Shown: positions 37,088 through 47,620, counted from the stretch's first letter. The stretch: DNA of 64,000 nt from Streptococcus sanguinis (GCF_026781265.1 NZ_JAKUVC010000007.1:62001-126000); one strand, 5' to 3'. The notes: generated by a model not told the origin, from the letters alone. Made by a program: numbers and translations.

Positions 37088-37812
37088 AGGCGATTGCGAA
37101 AGACCTCATACATGAGAATAGCCGCTGCGACACTGGCATTGAGGCTCTGGACATGCCCATTCATGGGAATGGAAATCATCTCGTCCACCTGTTTTTTAAT
37201 ATTGCTGGAGATTCCCTTACCTTCGTTACCAATGATGAGGGCTAGCTTGCCTGCTGTATTCCACTTATGAGAAGGCGTACCCTGCATATCTGTCCCGAAA
37301 ATCCAGAAACCAGCTTCCTTGAGCTTGTCCAGAGTCTGGCTGAGATTGGTCACACGGGCAATGGGAATATGCTCAATGGCACCCGTTGAGGTCTTGGCTA
37401 CGACTGGTGTTACACCGACGGCCCGGTGCTTGAGAATGATAACTCCAGCTACATTGGTCGCGTCAGCCGTCCGCAAGATAGAGCCCAGATTGTGCGGATC
37501 AGTCAGCCCGTCCAAAATTAGCAAGAGAGGATTGTCTTCCTGCTCTGCTTTTTTCAACAGCACTTCGAAGTCAGTATAGGCGAACTCCGCCACTCGCAGA
37601 ACAAAGCCCTGGTGAACAGCTCCGTCAGTCATCTCCTGCAAGGTCTTCTTAGGCGTCCATGAGATGGAGACCTTCTTTTCCGCTGCTAAATCTTTGATTT
37701 TATCGACCTTTTTACCACGCAGGTCGTCTTGAATGTAGAGTTTATTTCCAGTGTTAGCCGCGAGAGCCTCTGTCACCGCATGCACACCGTAGACAATATC
37801 GTTTTTTTCCAT
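37084..37812 (-). CDS. rlmB: 23S rRNA (guanosine-2'-O-)methyltransferase RlmB
   Basis: SPOUT (TrmH) methyltransferase of 242 residues that modifies 23S rRNA. A small L30-like substrate domain (about 1-75) is followed by the catalytic knot with DGLTDPHNLGSILRTADA (motif 1), the Asn/Glu loop IIGNEGKGIS (motif 2) and IPMNGHVQSLNASVAAAILMYE (motif 3). The reading frame is open further upstream, but ATG at 37812 (MEKNDIVYG) matches the family N-terminus. A TATACT box lies only about 8 bases upstream, so the message may have a very short leader. Confidence 0.93.
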   Translation of the reverse strand: MEKNDIVYGVHAVTEALAANTGNKLYIQDDLRGKKVDKIKDLAAEKKVSISWTPKKTLQEMTDGAVHQGFVLRVAEFAYTDFEVLLKKAEQEDNPLLLILDGLTDPHNLGSILRTADATNVAGVIILKHRAVGVTPVVAKTSTGAIEHIPIARVTNLSQTLDKLKEAGFWIFGTDMQGTPSHKWNTAGKLALIIGNEGKGISSNIKKQVDEMISIPMNGHVQSLNASVAAAILMYEVFRNRL

Positions 37813-37963
37813 AGGACTAGTATAACACAAAGGCGAAAAAATGGCGGCAGGATTTACTCGGGCGAGACAGAGTTCTGCTCTGATAAAAAGCAATCAGCAG
37901 CCCTAAGATTCCCCGCTAGTCATGCTATAATAGAAAGAAATCTAAAAAAGGAAACTCTTACTC

Positions 37964-38920
37964 ATGTCTCTCCTCCAACGCACCATCAAGCTAGTTTTAG
38001 CTACCTGTCTCGCAGCTTGGCTGGCTGACTTTTTAGGTCTGACCTATTCAACTTCAGCTGGAATTATTGCCATTCTCAGTGTGACTGATACCCGCCGCAG
38101 CACTGCAAAGCTAGCTGGCAATCGCTTTTTATCTACCCTGCTGGCTCTGGCTATCGGAAGTCTGGCCTTTCACTTTCTAGGTTTTCATCTCGGAGCATTG
38201 GCCATCTATATCGCGATCTATGTGCCTCTGGCCTTTCGCCTTGGCTGGGAAATCGGCATTACCCCCAGCACCGTCCTCGTCACCCATCTGCTCTTAGAAA
38301 AATCCACTTCCTGGTCTCTGCTTGGAAATGAGCTAGCTCTATTTCTTATTGGAACTGGCTCTGCTCTGCTAGCCAATCTCTACATGCCCTCGCGCCAGCA
38401 AGAGATTGACAGCTACCACGAGCAAGTGGAGGAACAGCTGAAAAAGATTCTCCTGCGCTTTGAATATTTCTTAAAAGCTGGAGACGGTCGAAATGATGCA
38501 GCACTGATCAAGGAGCTGGACAAGATTTTGCAGCAGGCCTTGCAGCTGGTCTATCTGGATCACTCCAACCACCTCTTTCACCAGACCAACTACCATATCC
38601 ACTATTTCGAAATGCGGCAGACCCAAAACCGTATCCTGCAAGACATGGCCAGCAATATCAATAACTGCCATCTAGCAGCCAGTGAAAGCTTGATTTTAGC
38701 TCGTCTCTTCTCCCAGACCGCTAAGCAACTGAGCCAAGAAAATCCCGCCCGAGACCTCTTGGACGAGATTGACAACTATTTGACCGTATTTCGCGAGCGA
38801 CCGCTCCCTAAGACGCGTCAGGAATTTGAAACCCGCGCCATGCTCCTGCAGCTCCTGCGAGACTTGGAAACCTTTATTAGAATTAAGGTAGAATTTTACG
38901 AGAATTATAAAGAGGACTAA
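37964..38920 (+). CDS. Aromatic acid exporter (ArAE/DUF939) family membrane protein
   Basis: 318 residues. The N-terminal half has four to six membrane segments (about 7-30, 50-70, 73-92 and 120-142) with the family motif LGLTYSTSAGIIAILSVTDTRRST. The C-terminal half (about 150-318) is a soluble helical domain. It is the only gene here on the plus strand between two minus-strand blocks and interrupts the usual mrnC-rlmB neighbourhood. The substrate is unknown. A TATAAT (about 37926) and AAAGGA precede the start. Confidence 0.85.
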   Translation: MSLLQRTIKLVLATCLAAWLADFLGLTYSTSAGIIAILSVTDTRRSTAKLAGNRFLSTLLALAIGSLAFHFLGFHLGALAIYIAIYVPLAFRLGWEIGITPSTVLVTHLLLEKSTSWSLLGNELALFLIGTGSALLANLYMPSRQQEIDSYHEQVEEQLKKILLRFEYFLKAGDGRNDAALIKELDKILQQALQLVYLDHSNHLFHQTNYHIHYFEMRQTQNRILQDMASNINNCHLAASESLILARLFSQTAKQLSQENPARDLLDEIDNYLTVFRERPLPKTRQEFETRAMLLQLLRDLETFIRIKVEFYENYKED

Positions 38921-38950
38921 AAACTTCATTCAGCGTATAAAACATTAGCA

Positions 38951-38989
38951 CTAAAAAAAGAGATAAAGATTTTTAGTCCCTTTATCTCT
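38951..38989 (-). terminator. Minus-strand terminator between exporter and msmK
   Basis: AGAGATAAAG/CTTTATCTCT stem followed by T7 on the minus strand, probably a backup terminator behind msmK. Confidence 0.7.
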
Positions 38990-39018
38990 AAATTGAAACA
39001 ACTCGTTTACATTTAAGA

Positions 39019-39045
39019 CATCAACTATAAAGTTGATGCTTTTTA
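39019..39045 (+). terminator. Terminator of the ArAE-family gene
   Basis: CATCAACT/AGTTGATG stem followed by CTTTTT. Confidence 0.75.
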
Positions 39046-39082
39046 TTTAGGTTCTATGAAATTTCACACCAATTATCAAGAA

Positions 39083-39112
39083 GAAAACTAGCCCTCAAAG
39101 GGGCTAGTTTTG
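39083..39112 (-). terminator. Terminator of msmK
   Basis: ACTAGCCCC/GGGGCTAGT stem with T-rich flank just past the msmK stop. Confidence 0.85.
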
Positions 39113-39116
39113 AATT

Positions 39117-40247
39117 TTAATAAACTGTTTTTTCAATTTCTACGTCAAAGAAGTGCGCTTTGTTCAAGTCAAATCCAAGTTCAACTGTTGCCCCAGTGTG
39201 CAAGTAGTCACGAGCGTCAACTTTAGCAACGAATTCATCTTTACCAACTTGGCAGTATAGGTGAGATTCTGAACCGAGCAATTCAGAAACCGAGATTGTA
39301 GCTTTTACAACTGACTCAGGGAAAGCTTCAAGGAAAGCTGGTTCTGCATTCACATCTTCTGGACGGATACCGAAGATCAATTCTTTCCCTTCGTAACCTT
39401 TTTCACGAAGAACTTTCAAAGCACCTCCTGGAACTTTCAAGCGGAGTCCATCTGATACGATTTCTTCACCTTGCAATTTAACATTGATAAAGTTCATAGC
39501 TGGACTTCCGATAAATCCTGCAACGAATTTGTTGACTGGGTTTTTGTAAACTTCTTGAGGTGTACCGATTTGCTCTACACGTCCGATAGTACCTGTACCA
39601 GCAGGGTTTTTAGTCGCAGACATGATAACGATACGGTCAGCAAGGGTCATCGCCTCTGTTTGGTCGTGGGTTACATAGATTGTTGTAGCTCCGATACGAC
39701 GGTGAATTTTCGCGATTTCAGCACGCATGGACACACGAAGTTTTGCATCCAAGTTTGACAAAGGTTCGTCCATTAGGAATACTTTTGCATCACGGACAAT
39801 AGCACGTCCCATGGCAACACGTTGACGTTGACCACCTGAAAGGTCAGCTGGTTTACGATTCAAAAATTCTTTCAAACCAAGGATTTCAGCCGCTTCTTGT
39901 ACACGTTTATCGATATCATCCTTGCTGTATTTACGCAATTTCAAACCGAAGGCCATGTTGTCATATACCGTCATGTGTGGGTAAAGAGCGTAGTTTTGGA
40001 AGACCATAGCAATGTCACGGTCTTTTGGAGCTACGTCATTGACAACCACACCATCGATAGATGCAGTACCTTCTGTGATGTCTTCAAGACCAGCAATCAT
40101 ACGAAGAGTTGTTGATTTACCACATCCTGAAGGTCCTACGAAAACAATAAATTCTTTGTCTTTGATGTCCAAGTTGAAATCTTCAACTGAGTAGTGCTCG
40201 CTATTTGGATATTTTTTGTAAATATTTTTAAGATTTAATTCTACCAT
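39117..40247 (-). CDS. msmK: Multiple-sugar ABC transporter ATPase MsmK
   Basis: ATPase that energises several carbohydrate ABC importers (raffinose, maltodextrin and others) in streptococci. The 376 residues have Walker [10 protein letters not shown] (about 38-46), Q-loop [10 protein letters not shown], signature LSGGQRQR (about 135-142), Walker B VFLMDEP, and the switch His (THDQTEA). The C-terminal MalK-like TOBE/regulatory domain includes FGIRPED. It stands alone, without permease genes, as expected of a shared ATPase. A cre-like site lies just upstream. Confidence 0.96.
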   Translation of the reverse strand: MVELNLKNIYKKYPNSEHYSVEDFNLDIKDKEFIVFVGPSGCGKSTTLRMIAGLEDITEGTASIDGVVVNDVAPKDRDIAMVFQNYALYPHMTVYDNMAFGLKLRKYSKDDIDKRVQEAAEILGLKEFLNRKPADLSGGQRQRVAMGRAIVRDAKVFLMDEPLSNLDAKLRVSMRAEIAKIHRRIGATTIYVTHDQTEAMTLADRIVIMSATKNPAGTGTIGRVEQIGTPQEVYKNPVNKFVAGFIGSPAMNFINVKLQGEEIVSDGLRLKVPGGALKVLREKGYEGKELIFGIRPEDVNAEPAFLEAFPESVVKATISVSELLGSESHLYCQVGKDEFVAKVDARDYLHTGATVELGFDLNKAHFFDVEIEKTVY

Positions 40248-40281
40248 GATAGGCTCCTTTTTTTTCTAGTCCTATTTTATT

Positions 40282-40295
40282 TGAAAACGTTTTAA
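40282..40295 (-). promoter_or_regulatory. cre-like site upstream of msmK
   Basis: On the minus strand TTAAAACGTTTTCA differs from the cre consensus at one position. It lies about 35 bases upstream of the start codon, so CcpA binding could block msmK transcription. Confidence 0.7.
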
Positions 40296-40353
40296 AACAC
40301 TATGGCAAGCTGCCTAAAATTTAAAAAATGTTTTGTGCAGTCTGCACAAAACA

Positions 40354-41229
40354 TCAAAATAGGTCTTTTAAAATAATATGATAGCAAAGTGATAAATCCG
40401 TCAATTCTTTCAACTGCAAGCCAGTCAGCTCTTCCCACTTATCCAAGCGGTATTGGAGGGTATTGCGGTGAATATAAAGCTGCTGAGCGGCTTTGGTCAC
40501 CACTGCTCCATTTTCCCACAAGGCTAGTATAATCTCAGCTAACTGTTCCTGACCATCTATAAGCTGGTGCAATTTTCTCTTCAAGGGAAGGAGCGACTCT
40601 TTTGACTCGCCCAAGCCCCATAAAAAAAGCTGGGAGAAAGGCAAGACAAGAGATTGATGGTATTGGTTCAGCCACTGAGCAAAGAGGCTACTTTCCGCTT
40701 GGTATAGCTCTGGCAATTGTTCTTTTGTCCCCTTGGGCCATACTTGACCAATCAAAACAGCCAAGCGCAAGTTGAAGTCATATTCGACAGCTGACAAGAC
40801 ATCTCTCAGCAAATCTTTAACAGCCAATTCTTGCCCCTGATTAAGAATAAAGACATAGTCTTGCGGGCTGGTCTGAAAATAAGCGACTTTATTGGTCAAA
40901 AGAGTTCGCATCATGTCCAGCCAGGCCGAAATAGACTCCGTCTCATAATGAAAAAGATGACAATGTATAAACTGTATAGCTTTGGAGTCGTGCGACAACT
41001 CTTCTTCGGAGTGGGCCACTAAATATCTATACCAAGGATTTTGTGAAAAAACCGACTCTTTTTCCGTCAAAAGAGCAAGCAGATGCTGTTCTCGATCAGT
41101 CAGGTCTTCAGCTGCTAAAACTAACCAATGTTGCTGGTCAATTGGCAGTGAGATTTTCTGACTCTCTTGACTTGGTTTCTTTTCGAGGCTAGCTTTTGGA
41201 AACAAAGCTAGCAGTTCATTTGTTTTCAT
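40354..41229 (-). CDS. PucR/CdaR-type transcriptional regulator
   Basis: 291 residues. The C-terminal PucR helix-turn-helix is diagnostic ([31 protein letters not shown], about 240-275). The rest has no recognised ligand domain, but its length and position equal those of streptococcal CdaR-like regulators next to msmK. ATG at 41229 follows GGAGG and lies inside the end of mrnC (14-base overlap), so it is coupled to the cysS-mrnC message. A role in controlling msmK or sugar uptake is inference from position. Confidence 0.82.
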   Translation of the reverse strand: MKTNELLALFPKASLEKKPSQESQKISLPIDQQHWLVLAAEDLTDREQHLLALLTEKESVFSQNPWYRYLVAHSEEELSHDSKAIQFIHCHLFHYETESISAWLDMMRTLLTNKVAYFQTSPQDYVFILNQGQELAVKDLLRDVLSAVEYDFNLRLAVLIGQVWPKGTKEQLPELYQAESSLFAQWLNQYHQSLVLPFSQLFLWGLGESKESLLPLKRKLHQLIDGQEQLAEIILALWENGAVVTKAAQQLYIHRNTLQYRLDKWEELTGLQLKELTDLSLCYHIILKDLF

Positions 41230-41620
41230 GAGTAGCTTCCTCCACCTGCCGAATGCACCAGTCAATCAGCTCTTCCAGTCGCTCAATAGCTTCGGTCATA
41301 TGCAGGTAGCCCATGACTGCCTCAAAGCCAGTCGACATCCGGTAGGTGACGATGTCTGTATTCTTAGCCTTGGTGTGACTATTAGCATTGCGGCCGCGCT
41401 TGTAGATATCCTCTTCCTTTTCCGTCAGAATCCCTTCTTCTAGCATGAGAGAGATGAGATTAGCCTGAGCCTTGGCAGAAACGTACTTGGTCGCTTCCCT
41501 GTGCAGCTGATTGGGCTTGGTCAGACCTTGAAAAATCAGGTGCCTCCGGATATACATGGAGTAGACAGCATCTCCCTCAAAGGCGAGGGCAATGCCGTTA
41601 ATCAGGTTGACATCAGTCAC
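41216..41620 (-). CDS. mrnC: Mini-ribonuclease III (23S rRNA maturation)
   Basis: 134-residue RNase III catalytic domain without a double-stranded-RNA-binding domain. It removes the ends of pre-23S rRNA. The N-terminal [18 protein letters not shown] carries the acidic active-site residues and the C-terminal [18 protein letters not shown] the second pair. It overlaps cysS by 8 bases at the 5' side and the regulator gene by 14 at the 3' side. Confidence 0.95.
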   Translation of the reverse strand: MTDVNLINGIALAFEGDAVYSMYIRRHLIFQGLTKPNQLHREATKYVSAKAQANLISLMLEEGILTEKEEDIYKRGRNANSHTKAKNTDIVTYRMSTGFEAVMGYLHMTEAIERLEELIDWCIRQVEEATHENK

Positions 41621-42956
41621 GGGTCCACCTCACTCCGTCCTTTGTATCCAAAAGCTTGATGCCCTGAGCAGCCAATTCATCCCGAATACGGTCGGCAGTT
41701 GCAAAGTCTCGATTAGCACGCGCTTCTTGGCGTTCCTCAATCAAGCGCTCAATGTCCGCTTCCAAGACTTCTTCTACAAAGACGATGCCAAAAACTTCTA
41801 AGAGCTTGGCAAAGGCTTCCTTGACTTGAGCTGTGTAGTTGCCAGAGTTGATCCACTTGGCTAGCTCGAAGACAACCGTGATGCCGTTGGCTGCATTGAA
41901 ATCTTCGTCCATAGCGGCGGTGAACTTATCCAGAAAGGCCTGAAGCTGAGCAGAGTCTGCCTGACCGGTGAAAGGCTGCTCATAGGTATTCTTCAAATAC
42001 TTGAGATTAGTCGCTGCATCATGAACAGCTTTTTCCGTGAAATTAATAGGCTTACGATAATGCTGGGTAGCAAAGAAGAAACGCAGCACCTGACCATCAA
42101 TGGTCTTGAGGGCATCGTGAACAGTGATAAAATTGCCTAGAGATTTAGACATCTTGACGTCATCAATGTTGACAAAGCCATTGTGCATCCAATAGTTGGC
42201 AAAAATCTGACCAGTCTTGGCCTCTGACTGAGCGATTTCATTGGTGTGGTGAGGAAATTCTAAGTCTGCTCCTCCGCCGTGGATATCAATAGTATCACCC
42301 AAGATCTCCGTCGACATGACCGAACACTCGATGTGCCAGCCTGGGCGACCTGCTCCCCAAGGACTGTCCCAAGAAATCTCACCCAGCTTAGCCGCCTTCC
42401 AGAGAGCAAAGTCCACTGGATTTTCCTTACGAGCAGTCTCCTCATCTGTCCGACCAGAAGCACCCAACTCCAAGTCTGCCAAAGTTTTGTTGGCTAGTTT
42501 GGCATAATTGTGAGACTTTTCGACGCGGAAGTAGACATCGCCCTCTGACTCATAGGCGTAGCCTTTGTCAACCAAGTCCTCAACAAAACGGATGATATCA
42601 GCCATAAAGTCAATCACGCGTGGATGGCGGGTCGCAGGCTTGACACCCAAAGCCGTCACATCCTCACGAAAGGCAGCGATATACTTGTCAGCCACTTCTT
42701 GAGGCGTGATGCCTTCTTCCTTGGCCCGATTGATAATTTTATCATCTACATCTGTAAAATTGGAAATATAGTTGACCTCAAAGCCCCGATACTCAAAATA
42801 GCGACGAACCGTGTCAAAAGCTACTGTTGAGCGGGCATTGCCGACATGGATATAGTTATAAACCGTCGGACCGCAGACATACATGCGAACCTTGCCCTCT
42901 TCAATGGGCACAAATTCACGTAGGCTGCGGGTCATGGTATTGTAAATTTTAATCAT
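41613..42956 (-). CDS. cysS: Cysteinyl-tRNA synthetase
   Basis: Charges tRNA-Cys. The 447 residues have the class I HIGH-type motif HVGNAR, the zinc-binding Cys in [19 protein letters not shown] and the KMSKSLGNF loop. ATG at 42956 ([11 protein letters not shown]) is used because an upstream in-frame GTG would sit too close to the ribosome binding site. It is followed by mrnC with an 8-base overlap; in many Bacillota cysE-cysS-mrnC-rlmB-yacP is one cluster, which here is interrupted twice. Confidence 0.97.
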   Translation of the reverse strand: MIKIYNTMTRSLREFVPIEEGKVRMYVCGPTVYNYIHVGNARSTVAFDTVRRYFEYRGFEVNYISNFTDVDDKIINRAKEEGITPQEVADKYIAAFREDVTALGVKPATRHPRVIDFMADIIRFVEDLVDKGYAYESEGDVYFRVEKSHNYAKLANKTLADLELGASGRTDEETARKENPVDFALWKAAKLGEISWDSPWGAGRPGWHIECSVMSTEILGDTIDIHGGGADLEFPHHTNEIAQSEAKTGQIFANYWMHNGFVNIDDVKMSKSLGNFITVHDALKTIDGQVLRFFFATQHYRKPINFTEKAVHDAATNLKYLKNTYEQPFTGQADSAQLQAFLDKFTAAMDEDFNAANGITVVFELAKWINSGNYTAQVKEAFAKLLEVFGIVFVEEVLEADIERLIEERQEARANRDFATADRIRDELAAQGIKLLDTKDGVRWTRD

Positions 42957-42973
42957 GCGGTCCACTCCCTTCT

Positions 42974-43495
42974 CTATTTCTGACTTTTTCGGCTGAAAAC
43001 CAGCTCTGCAAAAGGCCCAAATTGTCTGAGGCTATCCAGTTGGTAAAAGCGCTGCCCTTCCTCTTGGGTAAAGAGGGGAACCCCCTTTCCTAGGATAAGG
43101 GGCGCTATCTGAATAATGAGGTGGTCGAAAAGATCCGCATCCAAGAGCGGTCCTACCAAGGAATTACCACCAATCACAAAGACATTTTTGCCTTTGTCAA
43201 TCTGGTGAACAAAGTCCACCACATCCCCAGCTACTGGCTGGTAATTGCTAACAGGCAGGTGCCTATCATGCGTAAAGACATAATTTTCCGTAGCTTGATA
43301 AAAACTTTCTACATCTTGCAAATCTTGGATTTCCTCAAAGGTCCGCTTGCCCATGATGGTGATATCCATTTGCCTGTAAAAGTCATCATAGCCTGTATCC
43401 TCTACAGAACCAAGCTGATGCAGCCAGTCTATCCTGTGCTGGCTGTCTGCCAAGTAGCCATCCATGGTGATACAGCCGTAAAAATATACTGCCAT
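42974..43495 (-). CDS. Dihydrofolate reductase/RibD C-terminal family protein
   Basis: 173 residues, whole protein equals one RibD_C/DHFR-like domain (MAVYFYGCITMDGYLAD, MGKRTFEE, VFVIGGNSLVGPLL, LILGKGVPLF). These proteins bind NADPH; the true substrate is unknown and it is not a typical FolA. The reading frame is open far upstream into the neighbouring gene, but ATG at 43495 follows AAAGGTAA and begins the domain exactly. It lies 17 bases before cysS and is probably transcribed with it. Confidence 0.88.
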   Translation of the reverse strand: MAVYFYGCITMDGYLADSQHRIDWLHQLGSVEDTGYDDFYRQMDITIMGKRTFEEIQDLQDVESFYQATENYVFTHDRHLPVSNYQPVAGDVVDFVHQIDKGKNVFVIGGNSLVGPLLDADLFDHLIIQIAPLILGKGVPLFTQEEGQRFYQLDSLRQFGPFAELVFSRKSQK

Positions 43496-43550
43496 TCTTG
43501 TAGTTACCTTTCTAGTTCCTTTGCTATTGTCAAAGCGATAGTGAAAAAAG

Positions 43551-44267
43551 TCATGGCACAGCTGTCCGCTCTTCATGGCGGGCATCCCAGATTCGGTTAT
43601 GATGATCCACATAGTCAGCTGTGTAGAAGAACTGATAGACTTTACTCTTGCGAAATTGACTCCAAGCCATGATAGCTGAAGCTTCCATGTCCACCACTTT
43701 GGCTCCAGCAGACAAGCGACGCTTGACCTTATCAGGCGTTTCCCGATAAAAGGCATCAGTCGTCCAAGACTTAGTACGGATATGCTCGATATCGTGCTTG
43801 TCAAAGATAGCTTCCAGCTCGACCAGCAGAGACTCGTTATAGGCGACTTCATCACCCGGTGGGGCATAGTGATAGCTAGTCCCTTCATCTCGCAATGCGG
43901 CCGCAGGCAGGATGATTTTATCCGCCTCAATTGAGTGATCCAAAACGCCACAGGAACCTAAAATGATGAAATTCTTGAAGCCTCTGGCTGCCAACTCCTC
44001 CAGCTGGCCGACTATCATGGGAGCTCCAATCGGAGCCAACATAACTGCTAGATTGCTAGGACCTTGGCGGTAAATATACCATGGATGCTGCCCATTTATG
44101 CTTTTCAAATAGCCTCCTGGATAGACTTCTTCTGACTCAATCAAACGTTTCAGAATTTCGCCGTTAAAGGATAGGATGATGGTTTCACACACTTCACCCT
44201 TATCAATAATCTGCCTATCTGTTGGCTCAATAACTCCAGCTACATCTTCAAATTCCTCTAATAGCAT
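43551..44267 (-). CDS. Nucleoside phosphorylase family protein
   Basis: 238 residues of the PNP/UDP family. Signs are APIGAPMIVGQLEELAARG, FIILGSCGVLD (phosphate-binding side), the VVDMEASAIMAWSQF motif with the catalytic Glu, and the conserved YHYAPPGDEV region. Members split nucleosides into base and ribose-1-phosphate; uridine phosphorylase is a good but unproven choice. The gene is in a tight row with the YdeI-like gene (13 bases) and the DHFR-like gene (55 bases). Confidence 0.88.
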   Translation of the reverse strand: MLLEEFEDVAGVIEPTDRQIIDKGEVCETIILSFNGEILKRLIESEEVYPGGYLKSINGQHPWYIYRQGPSNLAVMLAPIGAPMIVGQLEELAARGFKNFIILGSCGVLDHSIEADKIILPAAALRDEGTSYHYAPPGDEVAYNESLLVELEAIFDKHDIEHIRTKSWTTDAFYRETPDKVKRRLSAGAKVVDMEASAIMAWSQFRKSKVYQFFYTADYVDHHNRIWDARHEERTAVP

Positions 44268-44280
44268 AAGTTCTCTTTCT

Positions 44281-44481
44281 TTAAGGCTTCAGCAAATCCA
44301 CCTTCATCTTTTCTATGCGGCGCAGCTTGGTCTCATCTTTTTTGGCTTCACTGATATAGCGAGCCCATTCGCGCTGGTGGCTAGGCGGTAGTTTGGTAAA
44401 GCGCTCCTTGGCGGGACCGTCTAAGCCTTCTTTCAGCTCGAGGATTACCTGGTTCAAAATAGCATCTGATAAATCTGACAT
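44281..44481 (-). CDS. YdeI/OmpD-associated family small protein
   Basis: 66 residues. The PSHQREWARYISEAKKDETKLRRIEK motif is that of the YdeI/OmdA family, which is found in stress and resistance contexts in other bacteria. Start at 44481 follows AGGAGG at ideal distance. It lies between cysE and the nucleoside phosphorylase gene on the same strand. Its job in streptococci is not known. Confidence 0.8.
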   Translation of the reverse strand: MSDLSDAILNQVILELKEGLDGPAKERFTKLPPSHQREWARYISEAKKDETKLRRIEKMKVDLLKP

Positions 44482-44529
44482 GTCGGTTCCTCCTGTCATA
44501 TTTTACTTAGATAACCTTGCCAACCTTTT

Positions 44530-45147
44530 CTAAAGACTTGATGAATGGTGGCTGGCTTCACGAGCATGCTCTAGCTTGTCTAGATAGTATTCCCGTTTCT
44601 CCTCTACCTCGTGAATGGTTGGCTCGTCTTTCTCACCGTGAACACGGACAATCTTAGCTGGTACACCAACAACTGTCACATCACTTGGAACATCCGCCAC
44701 TACAACTGCACCAGCTCCAACCTTGGCTTTCTCGCCAATCTCAATTGGTCCAATGACTTGAGCATGGGCAGAGACCAAGGCACCTCGACGCACGGTCGGA
44801 TGGCGTTTACCTGTATCCTTGCCCGTCCCGCCTAGGGTCACACCGTGGTAAAGCATGGCTCCCTTCTCCACAATGGCTGTTTCACCAATCACCAGGCCAC
44901 TGCCATGGTCAATGAAGACACCCGACTCAATCTGAGCGCCAGGATGAATCTCAATCTGGGTCCAAAAACGCCAGAATTGACTGTGCATGCGCGCTAACAG
45001 CTTGAAGCCGTGCCGCCATAAAAAATGCGAGAGGCGGTGGGCCGCCAAAGCTTTAATGCCCGGATAGGTTAGCAAGACTTCCAGCGACGTTCGTGCCGCC
45101 GGGTCATTTTCTTTTACAATATCAATGGATTCCTTCCACCAACCCAT
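44530..45147 (-). CDS. cysE: Serine O-acetyltransferase
   Basis: Acetylates serine with acetyl-CoA in the first step of cysteine synthesis. The 205 residues have an N-terminal helical region and a left-handed beta-helix built from hexapeptides (VFIDHGSGLVIGETAIVEKGAMLYHGVTLGGTGK, RRGALVSAHAQVIG, AKVGAGAVVV), with the catalytic His/Asp pair in DHGSG and YHGVTLGG. It follows pnp on the same strand by 91 bases; pnp-cysE adjacency is common in streptococci. Confidence 0.96.
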   Translation of the reverse strand: MGWWKESIDIVKENDPAARTSLEVLLTYPGIKALAAHRLSHFLWRHGFKLLARMHSQFWRFWTQIEIHPGAQIESGVFIDHGSGLVIGETAIVEKGAMLYHGVTLGGTGKDTGKRHPTVRRGALVSAHAQVIGPIEIGEKAKVGAGAVVVADVPSDVTVVGVPAKIVRVHGEKDEPTIHEVEEKREYYLDKLEHAREASHHSSSL

Positions 45148-45238
45148 ACTAGCCTCCTTCCTTCTCTAAACAAGGAGAGACGAAAACTAGGCTCGCCTCT
45201 GCCGATTTTTGATGAGGTCTACAGGGATAAGCGACCTC

Positions 45239-47440
45239 TTATTCTTCTGTTTTAGGACTTTCTTGATGGTCTTTGTGACCTTTGTGCTCCTTGCGCGGAT
45301 GGTGCCCCTTGTCATGATGATGTTTTGGCTTATCAGACTTTGGTGGACGCGGCAGCAATACTTTCATGGAAGCATCTACCCGGCCTTTGGCATCAATCTT
45401 GATCACCTTGACATCCACTTCATCACCGATTTGTACGACATCTTCGACATTGTTGGTCCGAGTCCAAGCTAACTCTGAGATGTGAACCAGTGCATCTGTC
45501 TTGTCAAAGAGATTGACAAAAGCACCGAATTTCTCAATCCGAACAACCTTGGCATGGTAAACTTCATCCACTTTTGCTTCGCGGACCAAGCCAGCAATGA
45601 TTTCCTTAGCACGATTGATTGCATCTTGGTCGCTGGAGTAGATGGATACATTTCCTTCTTCATCAATATCAATCTTAACACCGGTCTCAGCGATAATCTT
45701 GTCGATGGTTTCCCCACCTTTACCGATGACAATCTTAATCTTGTCCACATCAATCTTGATAGTGTCGATTTTCGGAGCAGTTGGAGCCAACTCAGGACGT
45801 GGAGCCGGAATCGTCGATTCAATCAAGTCCAAAATTTCAAAGCGGGCTTTCTTAGCCTGAGCAAGAGCTTCTGTCAGGATTTCCGCTGTAATTCCTTCAA
45901 TCTTGATATCCATCTGCAGGGCGGTAATCCCTTCGCGAGTACCAGCCACCTTAAAGTCCATGTCACCAAAATGGTCTTCCAAACCTTGAATGTCCGTCAG
46001 AACCGTATAGTTGCTGCCATCTGAAATCAAGCCCATCGCAATTCCGGCAACCGGTGCCTTAATCGGCACACCACCAGCCATCAGAGCCAGAGTGCCCGCA
46101 CAGATAGAGGCTTGAGAGGAAGAACCGTTTGACTCCAATACTTCTGCTACCAGACGGATAGCGTAAGGAAACTCTTCCAAGCTAGGCAAGACTTGCTCCA
46201 AAGCACGCTCCCCAAGAGCACCGTGACCAATTTCACGACGGCCAGGAGCCCCATAACGACCTGTCTCACCGACGGAGTATTGCGGGAAATTATAGTGGTG
46301 CATGAAGCGTTTCTTGTATTCTGGATCCAAACCGTCCACAATTTGCGTTTCGCCCATTGGTGCCAAGGTCAGGACAGACAAGGCTTGGGTTTGCCCGCGA
46401 GTAAAGAGACCAGAACCATGCACGCGTGGCAGGTAATCCACTTCCGCATCCAGCGGACGGATTTCATCAACCTTACGACCGTCAGGACGGACCTTATCTT
46501 CTGTAATCAAACGACGCACTTCCGCGTGCTCCATTTGCTCCAAGATTTCAGCCACATCACGCATGATACGGTCGAATTCTTCGTGGTCCGCGTATTTCTC
46601 TTCATAAACTGCTGTGACTTGGTCTTTGACGGCCTGAGTTGCGGCTTCACGCGCCAGCTTTTCTTCTACCTGAACAGCCTTTTGCAAGTCGCTGTTGTAG
46701 GCTGCGACAATCTCTGCCTGCAACTCTTCATCAACATGCAGCAATTCTACTTCTGCTTTTTCCTTGCCGACTGCTGCGACAATTTCTTCTTGGAAGGCAA
46801 TTAATTCTTTGACCGCTTCGTGCCCTTTGAGAAGAGCTTCCAGCATGATATCTTCAGACAGTTCCTTAGCTCCGGATTCTACCATGTTGATGGCATCTTT
46901 AGTGCCAGCCACTGTCAGTTCCAAAAGTGAAACTTCTTTTTGTTCCTTGCTAGGGTTGATGATAAATTCACCATCTACATAGCCGACCTGAACTCCTGCG
47001 ATAGGGCCGTTAAAAGGAATATCTGAGATAGAAAGAGCCAGAGAGCTACCGAACATAGCAGCCATTTGAGGCGAAGCATCTTCGTCATAAGAAAGAACTG
47101 TATTGATAACCTGAACTTCATTGCGGAAGCCTTCCGCAAACATAGGACGAATTGGGCGGTCAATCAAGCGGGCAGTCAAAGTCGCATCTGTTGACGGACG
47201 GCCTTCGCGCTTGTTAAAGCCACCAGGATATTTCCCAGCCGCATACATTTTTTCCTCATAGTTGACCTGCAATGGGAAAAAGTCTCCCGTAGCCATCTTT
47301 TTGGACATGGTTGCCGCAGTTAAAACTGTACTTTCTCCATATCGAACAACGGCGCTGCCATTTGCCTGCTTTGCAACCTGACCTGTTTCAACTACCAGCT
47401 CACGACCTGCAAAAACGGTTTTAAAAACTTGTTTTGTCAT
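45239..47440 (-). CDS. pnp: Polyribonucleotide nucleotidyltransferase (PNPase)
   Basis: 3'-5' phosphorolytic exoribonuclease, part of the RNA degradosome. The 733 residues have two RNase PH cores (about 1-230 and 310-550) joined by a helical domain, the active-site stretch [21 protein letters not shown], a KH domain with [15 protein letters not shown] (about 570-620) and an S1 domain (about 625-690). The C-terminal tail is unusually rich in His and Lys (eight His between about 705 and 730). A family A repeat lies in the upstream leader region. Confidence 0.97.
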   Translation of the reverse strand: MTKQVFKTVFAGRELVVETGQVAKQANGSAVVRYGESTVLTAATMSKKMATGDFFPLQVNYEEKMYAAGKYPGGFNKREGRPSTDATLTARLIDRPIRPMFAEGFRNEVQVINTVLSYDEDASPQMAAMFGSSLALSISDIPFNGPIAGVQVGYVDGEFIINPSKEQKEVSLLELTVAGTKDAINMVESGAKELSEDIMLEALLKGHEAVKELIAFQEEIVAAVGKEKAEVELLHVDEELQAEIVAAYNSDLQKAVQVEEKLAREAATQAVKDQVTAVYEEKYADHEEFDRIMRDVAEILEQMEHAEVRRLITEDKVRPDGRKVDEIRPLDAEVDYLPRVHGSGLFTRGQTQALSVLTLAPMGETQIVDGLDPEYKKRFMHHYNFPQYSVGETGRYGAPGRREIGHGALGERALEQVLPSLEEFPYAIRLVAEVLESNGSSSQASICAGTLALMAGGVPIKAPVAGIAMGLISDGSNYTVLTDIQGLEDHFGDMDFKVAGTREGITALQMDIKIEGITAEILTEALAQAKKARFEILDLIESTIPAPRPELAPTAPKIDTIKIDVDKIKIVIGKGGETIDKIIAETGVKIDIDEEGNVSIYSSDQDAINRAKEIIAGLVREAKVDEVYHAKVVRIEKFGAFVNLFDKTDALVHISELAWTRTNNVEDVVQIGDEVDVKVIKIDAKGRVDASMKVLLPRPPKSDKPKHHHDKGHHPRKEHKGHKDHQESPKTEE

Positions 47441-47499
47441 AAAGACTCCTTGCCGAGCATATGCTCAAATTTTTTAATACGCCTTGGCTACAAAGATCA

Positions 47500-47620
47500 A
47501 GATACTAAGACCGTTAAGCAACTCTAAGAAAAATAGGAAAGCAAACGACGGAGCGACTGCTCCTAGATAGATTTATCTTTTTTTACAAAAAGCCTAGGAC
47601 GTGTTTAGTTAGCACTGTGA
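47500..47620. repeat. Dispersed intergenic repeat, family A, copy 2 (upstream of pnp)
   Basis: Core CGACGGAGCGACTGCTCCTAG at 47546-47566, flanked by AAGACCGT on one side and GATTTATCTTTTTTT on the other, in the same order as the copy upstream of dnaJ. Confidence 0.6.

Noticed and set aside
37813-37893. N-terminal extension of rlmB
   Set aside because: The frame is open, but the family N-terminus begins at MEKNDIVYG and the extension overlaps the likely promoter.
43496-43951. Open frame extending upstream of the DHFR-like gene into the nucleoside phosphorylase gene
   Set aside because: The extension reads out of frame through the neighbour, which has a full family match. The domain and a ribosome binding site both support the ATG at 43495.
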